A DNA stretch of 64,000 nucleotides from Hahella sp. HNIBRBA332 (GTDB lineage Bacteria > Pseudomonadota > Gammaproteobacteria > Pseudomonadales > Oleiphilaceae), in contig NZ_CP132203.1 in the NCBI RefSeq assembly GCF_030719035.1, positions 868,001-932,000 on the forward strand, written 5' to 3'. The notes below the pieces were generated by a model that did not search any database, was not told the origin of the DNA, and worked only from the letters and a program-made list of their open reading frames with translations. Made by a program: the position numbers and the translations under genes. Of this stretch, positions 25,642 to 34,360 are shown piece after piece. Every line of letters begins with the position of its first letter. The first letter of the stretch is position 1.

Positions 25642-26627
25642 TATTTGCTCTCCGCTGCTTGCTGGCCCGGCGCCACGCCGGCCTTCTTGAACCGATGTCG
25701 AATACGACGCCATCTGGATACGCCCTGGTTCTGGGAACAGGAGGCGATATAGGCTTTGGACGCAGGCGTTGACGAAACGCCCGGGAGTTTCCAGGAGGCT
25801 ATGGCCTGTGGCAGCATGCTCAGCCCTTGCATGAATCCGATGGTGGAGTCGAGAATCAGCCCGGCGCGGAAGCCTTTATACAACGTGAGCAATGTGCTCA
25901 GGCACAAAGAGGCGAAAGGCGTTCTGAATTTAACGTCCATATAGAAACGGTTGCGCACATGGAAACGCCAGCGTGGCCCGTTCCAATTGACCCGACGCTC
26001 CGCGGCGACCTTGTGGCCGATCACCACTTCTGGCGAATAGCGGATTTTGTAGCCGCAGTTGATCAGCTTGCGCGATAACTCTGCTTCTTCCTGCAGGAAA
26101 AACAGAGAGTCGTCGTAACCGTTTACCTGATCGAATACGCTACGGCGAATCATGTGTCCTGCGCCAACAAAATGCGTGGTGTAGAATGGTTTGTCGCCCC
26201 ATTCATGGGCGTTCTGGGTGTAGCTCCAACTGCTCAGGTCCTCGCAGCGGGTGCCAAAGCGCAGAATACGAAATCCAATGGCGGCGAGATCTTTTTGCCG
26301 CTCCATGATTTCCACGGCGTTGGCGATCTGGCGCTCGTCGGTGAACTCCGCGTCGTTATCCAATGCGACGATATAGTCGCCGTTGCCCTGAAAGGCGGCC
26401 TGATTGCGTCCGCCTGGAACGCCCAGGTTGTTAACGTTGCATACGAGATCTACGTTCGGATATTGGCGGCAGAATGCGCGCAGTTGATTCAGGCTCTCTG
26501 GTTTCGAACCTTGATCCACAACGATTACGCGTAGCTCCACGCCGGTTTGCGTCAGTGCGCTGGCGATAGCGGCTTTGGTGTCTTCCAGCCGATCCCAGGA
26601 TAGTATGGTTATGTCCACTGTCGTCAT
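25641..26627 (-). CDS. Family 2 glycosyltransferase
   Basis: 328 residues. TVDITILSWDRLEDTKAAIA, VIVVDQGS, NLGVPGGRNQAAFQGNGDYI and ALDNDAEF (the metal site as DND) resemble rhamnosyltransferase-like GT2 enzymes. The late HFVGAGHMIRRSVFDQVNGYD and QEEAELSRKLINCGY segments are the acceptor-side motifs. Its start ATG overlaps the TGA of a possible 41-codon frame (ATGA at 26627-26624), and its stop overlaps the pyruvyltransferase start, so translation in this part of the operon is tightly coupled. Confidence 0.9.
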   Translation of the reverse strand: MTTVDITILSWDRLEDTKAAIASALTQTGVELRVIVVDQGSKPESLNQLRAFCRQYPNVDLVCNVNNLGVPGGRNQAAFQGNGDYIVALDNDAEFTDERQIANAVEIMERQKDLAAIGFRILRFGTRCEDLSSWSYTQNAHEWGDKPFYTTHFVGAGHMIRRSVFDQVNGYDDSLFFLQEEAELSRKLINCGYKIRYSPEVVIGHKVAAERRVNWNGPRWRFHVRNRFYMDVKFRTPFASLCLSTLLTLYKGFRAGLILDSTIGFMQGLSMLPQAIASWKLPGVSSTPASKAYIASCSQNQGVSRWRRIRHRFKKAGVAPGQQAAESK

Positions 26628-26749
26628 AAGTCGCCCAGCTCCATGGTGTGAGGTTGTCTAAAATGTTCAAGCGGAACAGCCCTTTTACAGGCATTCCGTA
26701 TACCAGGTTTCTCTACGCTGATTTGCTTTTGTTGGCTTTGATGCGTCAT
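26624..26749 (-). CDS. Possible 41-aa small protein coupling two glycosyltransferase genes
   Basis: Minus-strand frame from ATG 26749, eight bases after the stop of the upstream GT2 (TGA at 26760-26758), to a TGA at 26626-26624 that overlaps the next ATG as ATGA. It has GTGGAT upstream and encodes a basic polypeptide beginning MTHQSQQKQISVEKPGIRNA. No domain is recognisable. It fills the only sizeable gap between the two GT2 genes and ends exactly at the next start, which suggests translation, either as a real protein or a coupling device. Confidence 0.4.
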   Translation of the reverse strand: MTHQSQQKQISVEKPGIRNACKRAVPLEHFRQPHTMELGDL

Positions 26750-26757
26750 ATCCACGC

Positions 26758-27789
26758 TCAACTCAGCTGCGCCGAACGTCGCCCGCGTCTTGTCGTCAGA
26801 CTTTGCAATGCAGTGACGCCAATACGCGCGGTCATTTTCCAATTGCGTTTGCTGGTCAGCCCTGGCAAACCGCTGTAAAAAGCTGATGCGGCCTCTTTCC
26901 AGCGTTGCTCTCGCAATCTGTTGCGGCACAGGGATAAGTAGTAATTGGCGTATCTTTCTTTCAGCGGCTCCATCGGCACCCCTAACTTCCTGGCGGCGGC
27001 CAGATGTTTGAACAATACATTGATGGTGTCGGTATAGAATCGATCGGATTTAACGCTGGTGATGTTGTCGCCATGATGTACATAGGTGTAGGCGATGCCT
27101 TTGGAGCACCCAACCCGGCCTTGCTCGGAGATGGTCATCCACAGATCGTTGTCCTCGGCGAACACCAGTTCGCTGTCGAAGCCGCCGACTCGCTCCAGTA
27201 GAGATCTGCGCACCAGCACCGCCTGAGTGGCGGCGAAACCCAGGCCATACAGAGCTTGCAGGAATGGACGCTGGCGATAAGTCCAACCGTCTGGAAAGGT
27301 TTGCTCGACAGCCGCTGCGAGACGCTGGTTAACGCTATAGGCTTTGAAGAAGGATGGATGTTTCAGGATGTCATTCTCCATGACCTCGTAGTCGCTGATC
27401 ACCAGATCCAGACTGACGCCCTGCGCTGCGCATTGTTCCAGTAGCGCAATCTGACGCTCCAATTTGGTTGGCGTCCAGCGATCATCGGAGTCGAGAAACG
27501 CCACCCACTGTCCACGGGCTAACTTCAGGCCGCTGTTGCGGGCAAGGGAAGGGCGGCCGGAGTTTTCCTGCAGGTGGTAGCGCACGCGCGCATCCTGTGA
27601 AAATCCGTTGACGACTTCCGCTGAGCGGTCTGTAGAGCCGTCGTCGACGATAATTAACTCAAAGTCGGCGAAAGACTGCGTCAGCACGCTCTCTATCGCC
27701 TGAGCGACCGTTTTCTCCCGGTTATAAACGGGCATGATGACGGAGATCAGTGGCGCTTCTGCGGTCATGTCGGAGTTTGCTGTTGTCAC
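26758..27789 (-). CDS. Family 2 glycosyltransferase
   Basis: 343 residues starting at GTG 27789 (AGGAA seven bases upstream). ISVIMPVYNREKTVAQAIES, LIIVDDGSTDRS, RNSGLKLARGQWVAFLDSDD and LVFAEDNDLWMTISEQG are the GT2 signatures in order; the ED/DxD metal and base residues are intact. Cytoplasmic. It lies 30 bases after the sulfotransferase gene in the EPS operon. Sugar specificity unknown. Confidence 0.9.
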   Translation of the reverse strand: MTTANSDMTAEAPLISVIMPVYNREKTVAQAIESVLTQSFADFELIIVDDGSTDRSAEVVNGFSQDARVRYHLQENSGRPSLARNSGLKLARGQWVAFLDSDDRWTPTKLERQIALLEQCAAQGVSLDLVISDYEVMENDILKHPSFFKAYSVNQRLAAAVEQTFPDGWTYRQRPFLQALYGLGFAATQAVLVRRSLLERVGGFDSELVFAEDNDLWMTISEQGRVGCSKGIAYTYVHHGDNITSVKSDRFYTDTINVLFKHLAAARKLGVPMEPLKERYANYYLSLCRNRLREQRWKEAASAFYSGLPGLTSKRNWKMTARIGVTALQSLTTRRGRRSAQLS

Positions 27790-27819
27790 GATAGTATTCC
27801 TGATTGCTGCCGTCGGCTC

Positions 27820-28494
27820 TTAAAACGTGTAGCCAAAGTACTCGATCTCGTCCTTGTATATCCGACTCACCAATTGTCTGGTTTCTTCGTCGTAATACTG
27901 TCGATAGTCTTCACCGTCGCCTTTGATTTTGTGGGGCAGCTCAATGTGCTGAACGCCCATACGCTGACAGGCTTCCTTGAAATCCGCTTCCAGATTTTCG
28001 AAGCGGCCGACGTAGTCGAGGGAAATGTCGCCGTTGTCGTCTTTGATCCAATAGGTTTGCGGACGCAGCATGCCTTTGCCGGCGAAGGCGTGCATGAAGT
28101 CTTTGAAAGACATGTCGCCTTCGATGCCGAAAGAGCGTTTGTGGGCCTCGTCGCGAATCACGTTCTTGTACATGGAGTAAGCCCGCGCCCAGGGGTTTCG
28201 AACGAAAGTAAACTTAAAGTAGTTTTTGTACTGCTCGTCGGAAACGGTAATTTTGTTCTTCGGGTTCATATCGCTGCGGCGCTGATGCCTCACACTGCGT
28301 GCGATATCCAGCAGGCGCGCTTTGGATGTCAGCATACGCAGACTAAGTCGCGGTTTCGCCATTAGCCTGATTGATCTGTGATCCTGGCCATTGCGTCCCT
28401 GGTATCCGTCAAGGTGCCCCAAAGCGCTCTCAATGCTGGTGCCGGCGCACTTGGGGATATGGATAAAAATGCATTTGAATTCATGTGAGACCAT
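27820..28494 (-). CDS. Sulfotransferase family protein
   Basis: 224 residues from ATG 28494 (GGAG seven bases upstream; ATG 28506 is less well placed). CIFIHIPKCAGTSIESALG is the 5'-phosphosulfate-binding loop, and FKFTFVRNPWARAYSMY is the 3'-phosphate-binding motif of PAPS-dependent sulfotransferases (Sulfotransfer_2 type, as in chondroitin and heparan enzymes). It would transfer sulfate from PAPS to a sugar of the repeat unit in the cytoplasm. Embedded in the EPS operon between Wzy and a GT2. The window itself contains two anion transporters (YeiH, SulP) but no PAPS synthesis genes. Confidence 0.85.
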   Translation of the reverse strand: MVSHEFKCIFIHIPKCAGTSIESALGHLDGYQGRNGQDHRSIRLMAKPRLSLRMLTSKARLLDIARSVRHQRRSDMNPKNKITVSDEQYKNYFKFTFVRNPWARAYSMYKNVIRDEAHKRSFGIEGDMSFKDFMHAFAGKGMLRPQTYWIKDDNGDISLDYVGRFENLEADFKEACQRMGVQHIELPHKIKGDGEDYRQYYDEETRQLVSRIYKDEIEYFGYTF

Positions 28495-28564
28495 GACTAA
28501 CTCCATTCTGGCGTCAAATCAAAAACGCGACTGCGCAAGCCTGCGCAGCTGTGGATGACGCGAC

Positions 28565-29875
28565 TCATGCGCGCGCCTCCGCTGGGTCCGGCTGCACTTC
28601 GTACAGCGGAGTGGGCGAGAGTTCTCGCGAAAGCCCATACTTGCCCGCCACGATGACAATGATCGAGAACATGAACATGTCGAAGCTTACGTGGTTCGGG
28701 ATAATGAAACCGATATAATTGACCGCCGCCTGAAGCAGCAGAATGCTCGCCATTAATGCGAATACGGATGACTCAGGGTGGAAGGTGAAGGCGCGGGCGA
28801 TGCGCCAGAACGACATCACGAAAGTGGCGATCAGAATGACCAGTCCGACGTAACCGCCGTTGAGGCGCGTCTCAACGTAACCGCTGTGGGCGTTGCCGAT
28901 GAAGCCCCAGACTTTGACGAACGATTCTACATAGACGCTGGCCCAGAATGCGCCGTATCCATAGCCGAAAGTGGGACGATCATCCAGGCTTGGCCCTAAC
29001 AGTTCCCAGATGATGGTGCGGTTGGTCAGCGATGGGTCGCGTCCCAGAGACAACAGAATCAGTTCATAAAAATAATTAGCCAGTACGGCGCCGATCAACA
29101 GGCCTACCGTCACCACGATAAGGCGGTTGAAAGTCTTCTGAGAGTTGCCGATCACCCGGCTGCCGTTGAAGATGGTGGTCAGGCCTATGCCGCCGAACAC
29201 CATAGCCAGTGCGGTGGCCGAATTACTCAGAATAATCGCCACCACCAGGCCGCCGATTAAAACCCTATCCTGCCGGCTTTCGTACATGCGTAAGCCATAG
29301 AAAGTCATCAGTGCGTAAACATAGCAGCGTGCGCCCGCGTTTTTGTCGCTGAATATTCCCAATAGCGCGCCTTCCCGCAGGCCGCCCTGAATAAAGCCGT
29401 TTTGGGGAGATATCACAGCGTATATCAACCCGGCTATGGCGGCGGCGCCCAGAATTCTCGCGATAAGGCTGAGCAGATATTCCGGCGTGTATTCCTGCAG
29501 CAGCGCCAGCGCCGCGACAAAGACGATCATAAGACTGATGATGCGGCGTACTGACACGCTGGGTTCGACTGACCATAGAATGGACAGCACGATATAGCCG
29601 ACTAAAATCAGCCAGTAAATATGGCGTGACACGAAGGTGCCCAGGGAGCGGTCGCGCAGATTCAGTACGAAGTAACCGCCTATGCCCAGGATGCAGAGAC
29701 CGACCAGCTGGCGCACCATGTTGCCGCTGGCGGACTCCGCAATCATTTCCGCGCCGCCGTGGCCGCTTCTGCCGCCTCCAGACACCAATCCGGTCAGAAA
29801 CGACATAAAGCCCGAGTAATAAAACATGACCAGGCCGAGAAAAAAATCTCTTAACTGATTGCGCGTAATCGTCAC
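28565..29875 (-). CDS. O-antigen ligase/Wzy-type polymerase
   Basis: 436 residues with about 11 membrane segments. A large periplasmic loop between the later segments (about residues 270-335) contains SLGRDPSLTNRTIIWELLG and FGYGYGAFWASVYVE, the RxxxW-like and GxGxGxF patterns of the Wzy_C/O-antigen ligase family. Its place in an operon with Wzx and a GT26 enzyme favours polymerisation of EPS repeat units over LPS ligation. No second polymerase is visible. Confidence 0.85.
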   Translation of the reverse strand: MTITRNQLRDFFLGLVMFYYSGFMSFLTGLVSGGGRSGHGGAEMIAESASGNMVRQLVGLCILGIGGYFVLNLRDRSLGTFVSRHIYWLILVGYIVLSILWSVEPSVSVRRIISLMIVFVAALALLQEYTPEYLLSLIARILGAAAIAGLIYAVISPQNGFIQGGLREGALLGIFSDKNAGARCYVYALMTFYGLRMYESRQDRVLIGGLVVAIILSNSATALAMVFGGIGLTTIFNGSRVIGNSQKTFNRLIVVTVGLLIGAVLANYFYELILLSLGRDPSLTNRTIIWELLGPSLDDRPTFGYGYGAFWASVYVESFVKVWGFIGNAHSGYVETRLNGGYVGLVILIATFVMSFWRIARAFTFHPESSVFALMASILLLQAAVNYIGFIIPNHVSFDMFMFSIIVIVAGKYGLSRELSPTPLYEVQPDPAEARA

Positions 29876-29916
29876 AAGATACGCCCGTTTTCGCAGTTAA
29901 CCGATGACATCCGAAT

Positions 29917-31041
29917 TCAACGCCCCCAGACAGTGACAGAACCGTTTAATACCGCACTGTAGGCTTGAGCGGATAGGGCGTCGCGATAGCGATCAGCCCG
30001 TGCTTTCAATTCAGCATTGCCGCTGGGGTGCTCCATGCACTTGCGCAACGCTTGCGCCATGGCGTTGACGTCGTCAACCGGCACCAGTGGCGCCAAGCGT
30101 CCCTGATCCAGAATTTCATCCGGTCCAGAAGGGCAATTGGTCGCCAATACAGGAACGCCGGTGGCCATGGCCTCTACCAGGACGTTGGGGCTTCCTTCAA
30201 ACCTTGAAGACAGCACGAACAGGTCCGCCGCTTTCATTTCCGCCAGAGGATTGGCGGCGTAACCGGGCAGATCGACTTTTTCGCTCAGTTGCAGCTGGTT
30301 GACAAGCGCGCTCAGCTCTTCACGTAGCTCGCCTTCGCCAAAGATGACCAGTTTCAGGTTGGCGATATCGGCGACTTGCGCAAAGGCGTGGATGAGCGTG
30401 TCGAAACCTTTTTGATGACTGAGCCTTCCAACCGCGACTACGACCCGCATGGAGGGATCTTTTAGCCACGGGTGGCTGGCGGGCTCGTCCATCATTGTAA
30501 GAACTTTGGCGGTCAATACCGGGTTGGGCGCGACGACTATGTCCTTGGGGCGCAGCGACTCGGTTTCAATCAGATCGCGTGCGACGCCGCCGGATACTGC
30601 GATGATCGGGTTCGGCAGGCGACGATAAATTTTGGGGGCAAGCCAGTAGGTGAATCTCATCACCGCGCCAGTGTTCACCTTTTTATCCAGGGAATAGGTG
30701 TTGCGCTCGCTTACAACCAGACGACGCAGCATGCCTGTCATGGCGCAGGCCAGGGCGGCCGCCACGTTCACGTGGGTCAGCGCGGATAGAATTCTGTCTG
30801 GTCGCGCTTCACGCAAGTAAGCCGCCAACCTGGGCACGGAACTCAAGGTGCGTGGTGAGCCAAGCTCCACCAGCTTCACGGCCGAGGATAGCTCAGCCTT
30901 GTTTACGCCGCCCTCCGTCAGCAGGACCATGGTCACCGCTGTATTTTGTTCCGCCAGAGCATTGGCGAGCCGCACCATCATTTTCTCTGCGCCGCCGCCC
31001 CGCAGGTCATGCAGGACGATGGCTACGCTTTGGGTTTTCAT
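29917..31041 (-). CDS. Family 4 glycosyltransferase
   Basis: 374 residues, GT-B fold. N-terminal VAIVLHDLRGGGAEKMMVRL, then VVVAVGRLSHQKGFDTLIHA, LVIFGEGEL, LPGYAANPLAEM and the nucleotide-sugar site SSRFEGSPNVLVEAMATGVP (the E-x7-E region) of family GT4. Its start overlaps the stop of the GT26-GT4 gene by four bases (ATGA, 31041-31038), so they are translated together. Cytoplasmic EPS repeat-unit assembly; donor sugar unknown. Confidence 0.9.
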   Translation of the reverse strand: MKTQSVAIVLHDLRGGGAEKMMVRLANALAEQNTAVTMVLLTEGGVNKAELSSAVKLVELGSPRTLSSVPRLAAYLREARPDRILSALTHVNVAAALACAMTGMLRRLVVSERNTYSLDKKVNTGAVMRFTYWLAPKIYRRLPNPIIAVSGGVARDLIETESLRPKDIVVAPNPVLTAKVLTMMDEPASHPWLKDPSMRVVVAVGRLSHQKGFDTLIHAFAQVADIANLKLVIFGEGELREELSALVNQLQLSEKVDLPGYAANPLAEMKAADLFVLSSRFEGSPNVLVEAMATGVPVLATNCPSGPDEILDQGRLAPLVPVDDVNAMAQALRKCMEHPSGNAELKARADRYRDALSAQAYSAVLNGSVTVWGR

Positions 31042-32900
31042 GCCATTCGCTCTCCGAACAGCTTGATGTAAGCGTCGGCGGCGTCGGCGTAACGGTATTT
31101 GCTCACCGCTTCCGCTTCGGGCGCTATAGGTGTCGTTAAGTTATCAACAATGGCTTGCGCCAAAGCAGCCGGGTTCTGGTTGGGCGCCAGGCCGCCATAA
31201 CGACCGTTGTCCAGTAATTCACGGGGACCGGTCTCGCAGTCGCTGGAAACCACTGGCACGCCCAAGGCGATCGCTTCCACCAATGCCGTAGGCAGGCCTT
31301 CGTGGCGAGAAGACATGACGAATAGCTTGGCGTGTTTGATGATCGCGTAAGGATTAGGGGTGAAGCCGTAGAAAACCACTTTGTCGGTCAGGCCGAGATC
31401 CTCCGCCTGCTTTTCCAGTGCTGCGCGGTCATCGCCTTCACCCACAATAACCAGTTTGGGTAGCGCGGGCTGTATAGTCAGCGCCTGTTTGTAAGCGTCC
31501 AGAAGCAGGTCGAAGCCTTTCTGCTCACACAGTCTTCCCACTGCACAAAGATAGTCGCCCTGAATTGGCGCGGATTCTTCCGCCAAAGTAAAGATGCGCT
31601 CATCTATAATCGGGTTGGCTCGCGCTACGACCTTGTTGCGGTTATAAGGCAGAAACGCCTTGATTTGATGCGCGAGATCTTCTGAGACCGTTACGATGCG
31701 GCTGCGGGTCAGCGCATACATGCAATACAGTGCTTTGATGCTGCGCGGCGCCAGCTTCTGGTCTGAGACGTCAAAGGCGCAATGACGCGTGAACAGCTTC
31801 ATGACCCGCGGCAAAAACATCAGTGCGATCAGGCTGATCAGGTTGGCGGTTTCCTTTGATGAGATAACGACGCCAATACGGTTGTTTTTCACATGGCGAC
31901 GCAATCTCAAAAATTCGCTAATGAGTTTAAGAGGGCTCTTGCGACTTGGCTCCACTAACGTGACGGGCCAATCCTGGCGCAGTTGACTGATGTCTTCTTC
32001 TCTGGAGAAGAAAACATAAAATTCGGGGTCGTACCCTTGCGCTTTTAAACTGGTGGCGAGATTCGCCGATACGCGCTCCACACCGCCGCCTTTGGAGAAA
32101 GTCTTCAGCAAAAACAGCACTTTTTTACTTTCTGCATTACGTTCGCCGCGGTAGCGGTTTTTGTACGCCAAGTAAATCGTATGAGGGTTGGTGATCAGAT
32201 AGCGCCAGAACAGTTTGCGTGGGTTGAGCAGCATGCGGTGCATCCACTCCAGGCCATTGTTCTGCACCCATTCCGGCGCTCTTTTATAGTGTCCGGTCAA
32301 GAAGTTGTAGCAACCGCCACAGCTGATCACCACTGGTATTTTCAATCTGTCTTTGTGGCGAATGCAGAACTCCTGCTCTTTGGGCTTGCCCAGCCCCACC
32401 CATAACACGTCTGCGCCAGACTGGTTGATTTCTTCCACAATGTTCAGTTCATCCGCCGCAGAGAAGTAACCATCGCGTACGCCTACGATTTCCGCGTTGG
32501 CGTAGGTGTTGCTATAGATGTTCGCCGCCTGCTCCACCACATCTTTGAGGCCGCCCAAAAAGAAATGCTTGAGGGTAGGGGCGTAGTGAACGGGGATGTC
32601 GTGAATCATGTCAGTGGTGGCTGAGCGTTCTGCGATAGGACGTTCGGAAAACCAGCGGGACAAAGTGACGACGCTTTGTCCGTCCGCATGCACCAGATCG
32701 ACATTGTTCATCAGCTCAAGGTATGCGGGGTCGGAGCCCGCCAGTGAAATCGCCTGCCCATTAGAGGAGAAAATCAAAAACGCCGACTGGTCCGGAGTGT
32801 AGTTTTGGCAGATTTCCCCCACCAGCAACGCGAGTTGTTTGCGGTCGAGACAACTGGTCTTGATTCCGCCGACGTTGGTGGTTGTGGCTTCGTTAAGCAT
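31038..32900 (-). CDS. GT26 (WecG/TagA/CpsF)-GT4 glycosyltransferase fusion
   Basis: 620 residues holding two enzymes. Residues about 10-245 are a WecG/TagA/CpsF domain: VDLVHADGQSVVTLSRWF, HYAPTLKHFFLGG, DVLWVGLGKPKEQEFC, CGGCYNFLTGHYKRAPEWVQ and WMHRMLLNPRKLFWRYL. Residues about 255-615 are a GT4 domain (VLFLLKTFSKGGGVERVSAN, CAVGRLCEQKGFDLLLDAY, MSSRHEGLPTALVEAIALGV). GT26 enzymes usually add the second sugar to undecaprenyl-diphosphate-sugar, so one chain may carry out consecutive early steps. AGGGAC precedes ATG 32900. Overlaps the next GT4 by four bases. Confidence 0.9.
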   Translation of the reverse strand: MLNEATTTNVGGIKTSCLDRKQLALLVGEICQNYTPDQSAFLIFSSNGQAISLAGSDPAYLELMNNVDLVHADGQSVVTLSRWFSERPIAERSATTDMIHDIPVHYAPTLKHFFLGGLKDVVEQAANIYSNTYANAEIVGVRDGYFSAADELNIVEEINQSGADVLWVGLGKPKEQEFCIRHKDRLKIPVVISCGGCYNFLTGHYKRAPEWVQNNGLEWMHRMLLNPRKLFWRYLITNPHTIYLAYKNRYRGERNAESKKVLFLLKTFSKGGGVERVSANLATSLKAQGYDPEFYVFFSREEDISQLRQDWPVTLVEPSRKSPLKLISEFLRLRRHVKNNRIGVVISSKETANLISLIALMFLPRVMKLFTRHCAFDVSDQKLAPRSIKALYCMYALTRSRIVTVSEDLAHQIKAFLPYNRNKVVARANPIIDERIFTLAEESAPIQGDYLCAVGRLCEQKGFDLLLDAYKQALTIQPALPKLVIVGEGDDRAALEKQAEDLGLTDKVVFYGFTPNPYAIIKHAKLFVMSSRHEGLPTALVEAIALGVPVVSSDCETGPRELLDNGRYGGLAPNQNPAALAQAIVDNLTTPIAPEAEAVSKYRYADAADAYIKLFGERMA

Positions 32901-33022
32901 TCTGACAGTCCCTTAAACTTTGAGATCAATATCTGATGTTTGAATTAATAAAAAGCGGTGTCGCCAACAGGAAGCGAACCGCGCCGGCGCGCCCGTCAAT
33001 GCAGGTGCGTCGGCGTATACGA

Positions 33023-34360
33023 CTAGCGGGCGATACTGAGTCCGCGACCGATGCCGTAGTAATCCAGTCCGTGTTTTTTTACGGTTTCAGGATCGTATAA
33101 GTTTCTACCGTCGAAAATGACCGGGCTCTGCAATGTCTGCTTGATCATTGCAAAGTCCGCTGCGCGGAAAGACTTCCACTCGGTGCAGATGACCAGCGCG
33201 TCAGCGCCTTGCAGCGCGGACTCTTTAGTGCCCACTAAAGACAGGTCGTCGCGGACGCCGTAAATACGCTGGGTTTCTTCCATGGCTTCCGGGTCATATG
33301 CGCGGACTTTCGCTCCGGCCCGCCACAGTGCTTCCATCAGCACGCGGCTGGAGGCTTCGCGCATGTCGTCGGTGTTGGGCTTGAAAGACAATCCCCATAA
33401 CGCGATGGTTTTGCCTTCCAGCTTGTGATCAAAATAGGCGCTGACTTTTTTGAACAACGTTTCTTTCTGACGGTAGTTAACCGACTCTACCGCCTTCAAC
33501 AGCTGCGCGTCGAAATCAATGCTGTCTGCGGCGCGCACCATGGCCTGCACGTCTTTAGGGAAGCAGGAACCGCCATAGCCGCAGCCCGGGTAGATAAAGT
33601 GGTAGCCGATACGTGGGTCCGAACCAATGCCCTTACGTACGTTTTCTATATCCGCACCGAGCTTTTCCGCCAGATTGGCGATTTCATTCATGAAACTGAT
33701 TTTCGTCGCCAGCATGCAGTTGGCGGCGTATTTTGTCAGTTCCGCCGAGCGTACGTCCATAACAATCATTCGGTCGTGGTTACGGTTGAAGGGCGCATAG
33801 AGCTCGCGCAGCTTTTCGACGGAGCCCGGATTCTCTGAGCCTACAACGATACGGTCGGGTTTCATGCAGTCAGTGACCGCCGCGCCTTCCTTCAGAAACT
33901 CAGGGTTGGAGGCGACGTCGAAGTCAATGCTTTCGCCACGTTCGTTCAATTTTGCGGCGATGGCGGCGCGCACTTTGTCCGCGGTGCCGACAGGAACGGT
34001 GCTTTTATTGATGACCAGCTTTGGCGAGGTCATGTGGCTGGCGATGGTGGCGGCGACGCCCAAAACATACTTGAGGTCCGCAGAGCCGTCTTCATCCGGC
34101 GGCGTGCCGACAGCGATGAATTGAATTTCAGCATGCTCGACGCCCAGTTTTGCGTCAGTTGTGAATTTTAGCCGGCCCGATTCAAAGTTAGCCTCTACGA
34201 TAGGCGTGAGGCCAGGTTCGTAAATTGGAATGATCCCCTTCTTCAGGTTTTCAACTTTCGCCTCATCGACGTCGACGCACATTACATCGTGTCCGACATC
34301 GGCAAGCACGGCCGCCTGAACAAGGCCTACATAACCGATTCCAAATACTGTTACTTTCAA
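33023..34360 (-). CDS. ugd: UDP-glucose 6-dehydrogenase
   Basis: 445 residues. NAD-binding VTVFGIGYVGLVQAAVLADV, VGTPPDEDGSADL, the catalytic Cys in YPGCGYGGSCFPKDV (about residue 265) and the C-terminal LWGLSFKPNTDDMREASS are all typical. It oxidises UDP-glucose to UDP-glucuronate. The start is TTG at 34360 with AGGAG seven bases upstream; no ATG is nearby. First gene of the minus-strand EPS operon, so the polymer probably contains glucuronic acid or a sugar derived from it. Confidence 0.96.
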   Translation of the reverse strand: MKVTVFGIGYVGLVQAAVLADVGHDVMCVDVDEAKVENLKKGIIPIYEPGLTPIVEANFESGRLKFTTDAKLGVEHAEIQFIAVGTPPDEDGSADLKYVLGVAATIASHMTSPKLVINKSTVPVGTADKVRAAIAAKLNERGESIDFDVASNPEFLKEGAAVTDCMKPDRIVVGSENPGSVEKLRELYAPFNRNHDRMIVMDVRSAELTKYAANCMLATKISFMNEIANLAEKLGADIENVRKGIGSDPRIGYHFIYPGCGYGGSCFPKDVQAMVRAADSIDFDAQLLKAVESVNYRQKETLFKKVSAYFDHKLEGKTIALWGLSFKPNTDDMREASSRVLMEALWRAGAKVRAYDPEAMEETQRIYGVRDDLSLVGTKESALQGADALVICTEWKSFRAADFAMIKQTLQSPVIFDGRNLYDPETVKKHGLDYYGIGRGLSIAR

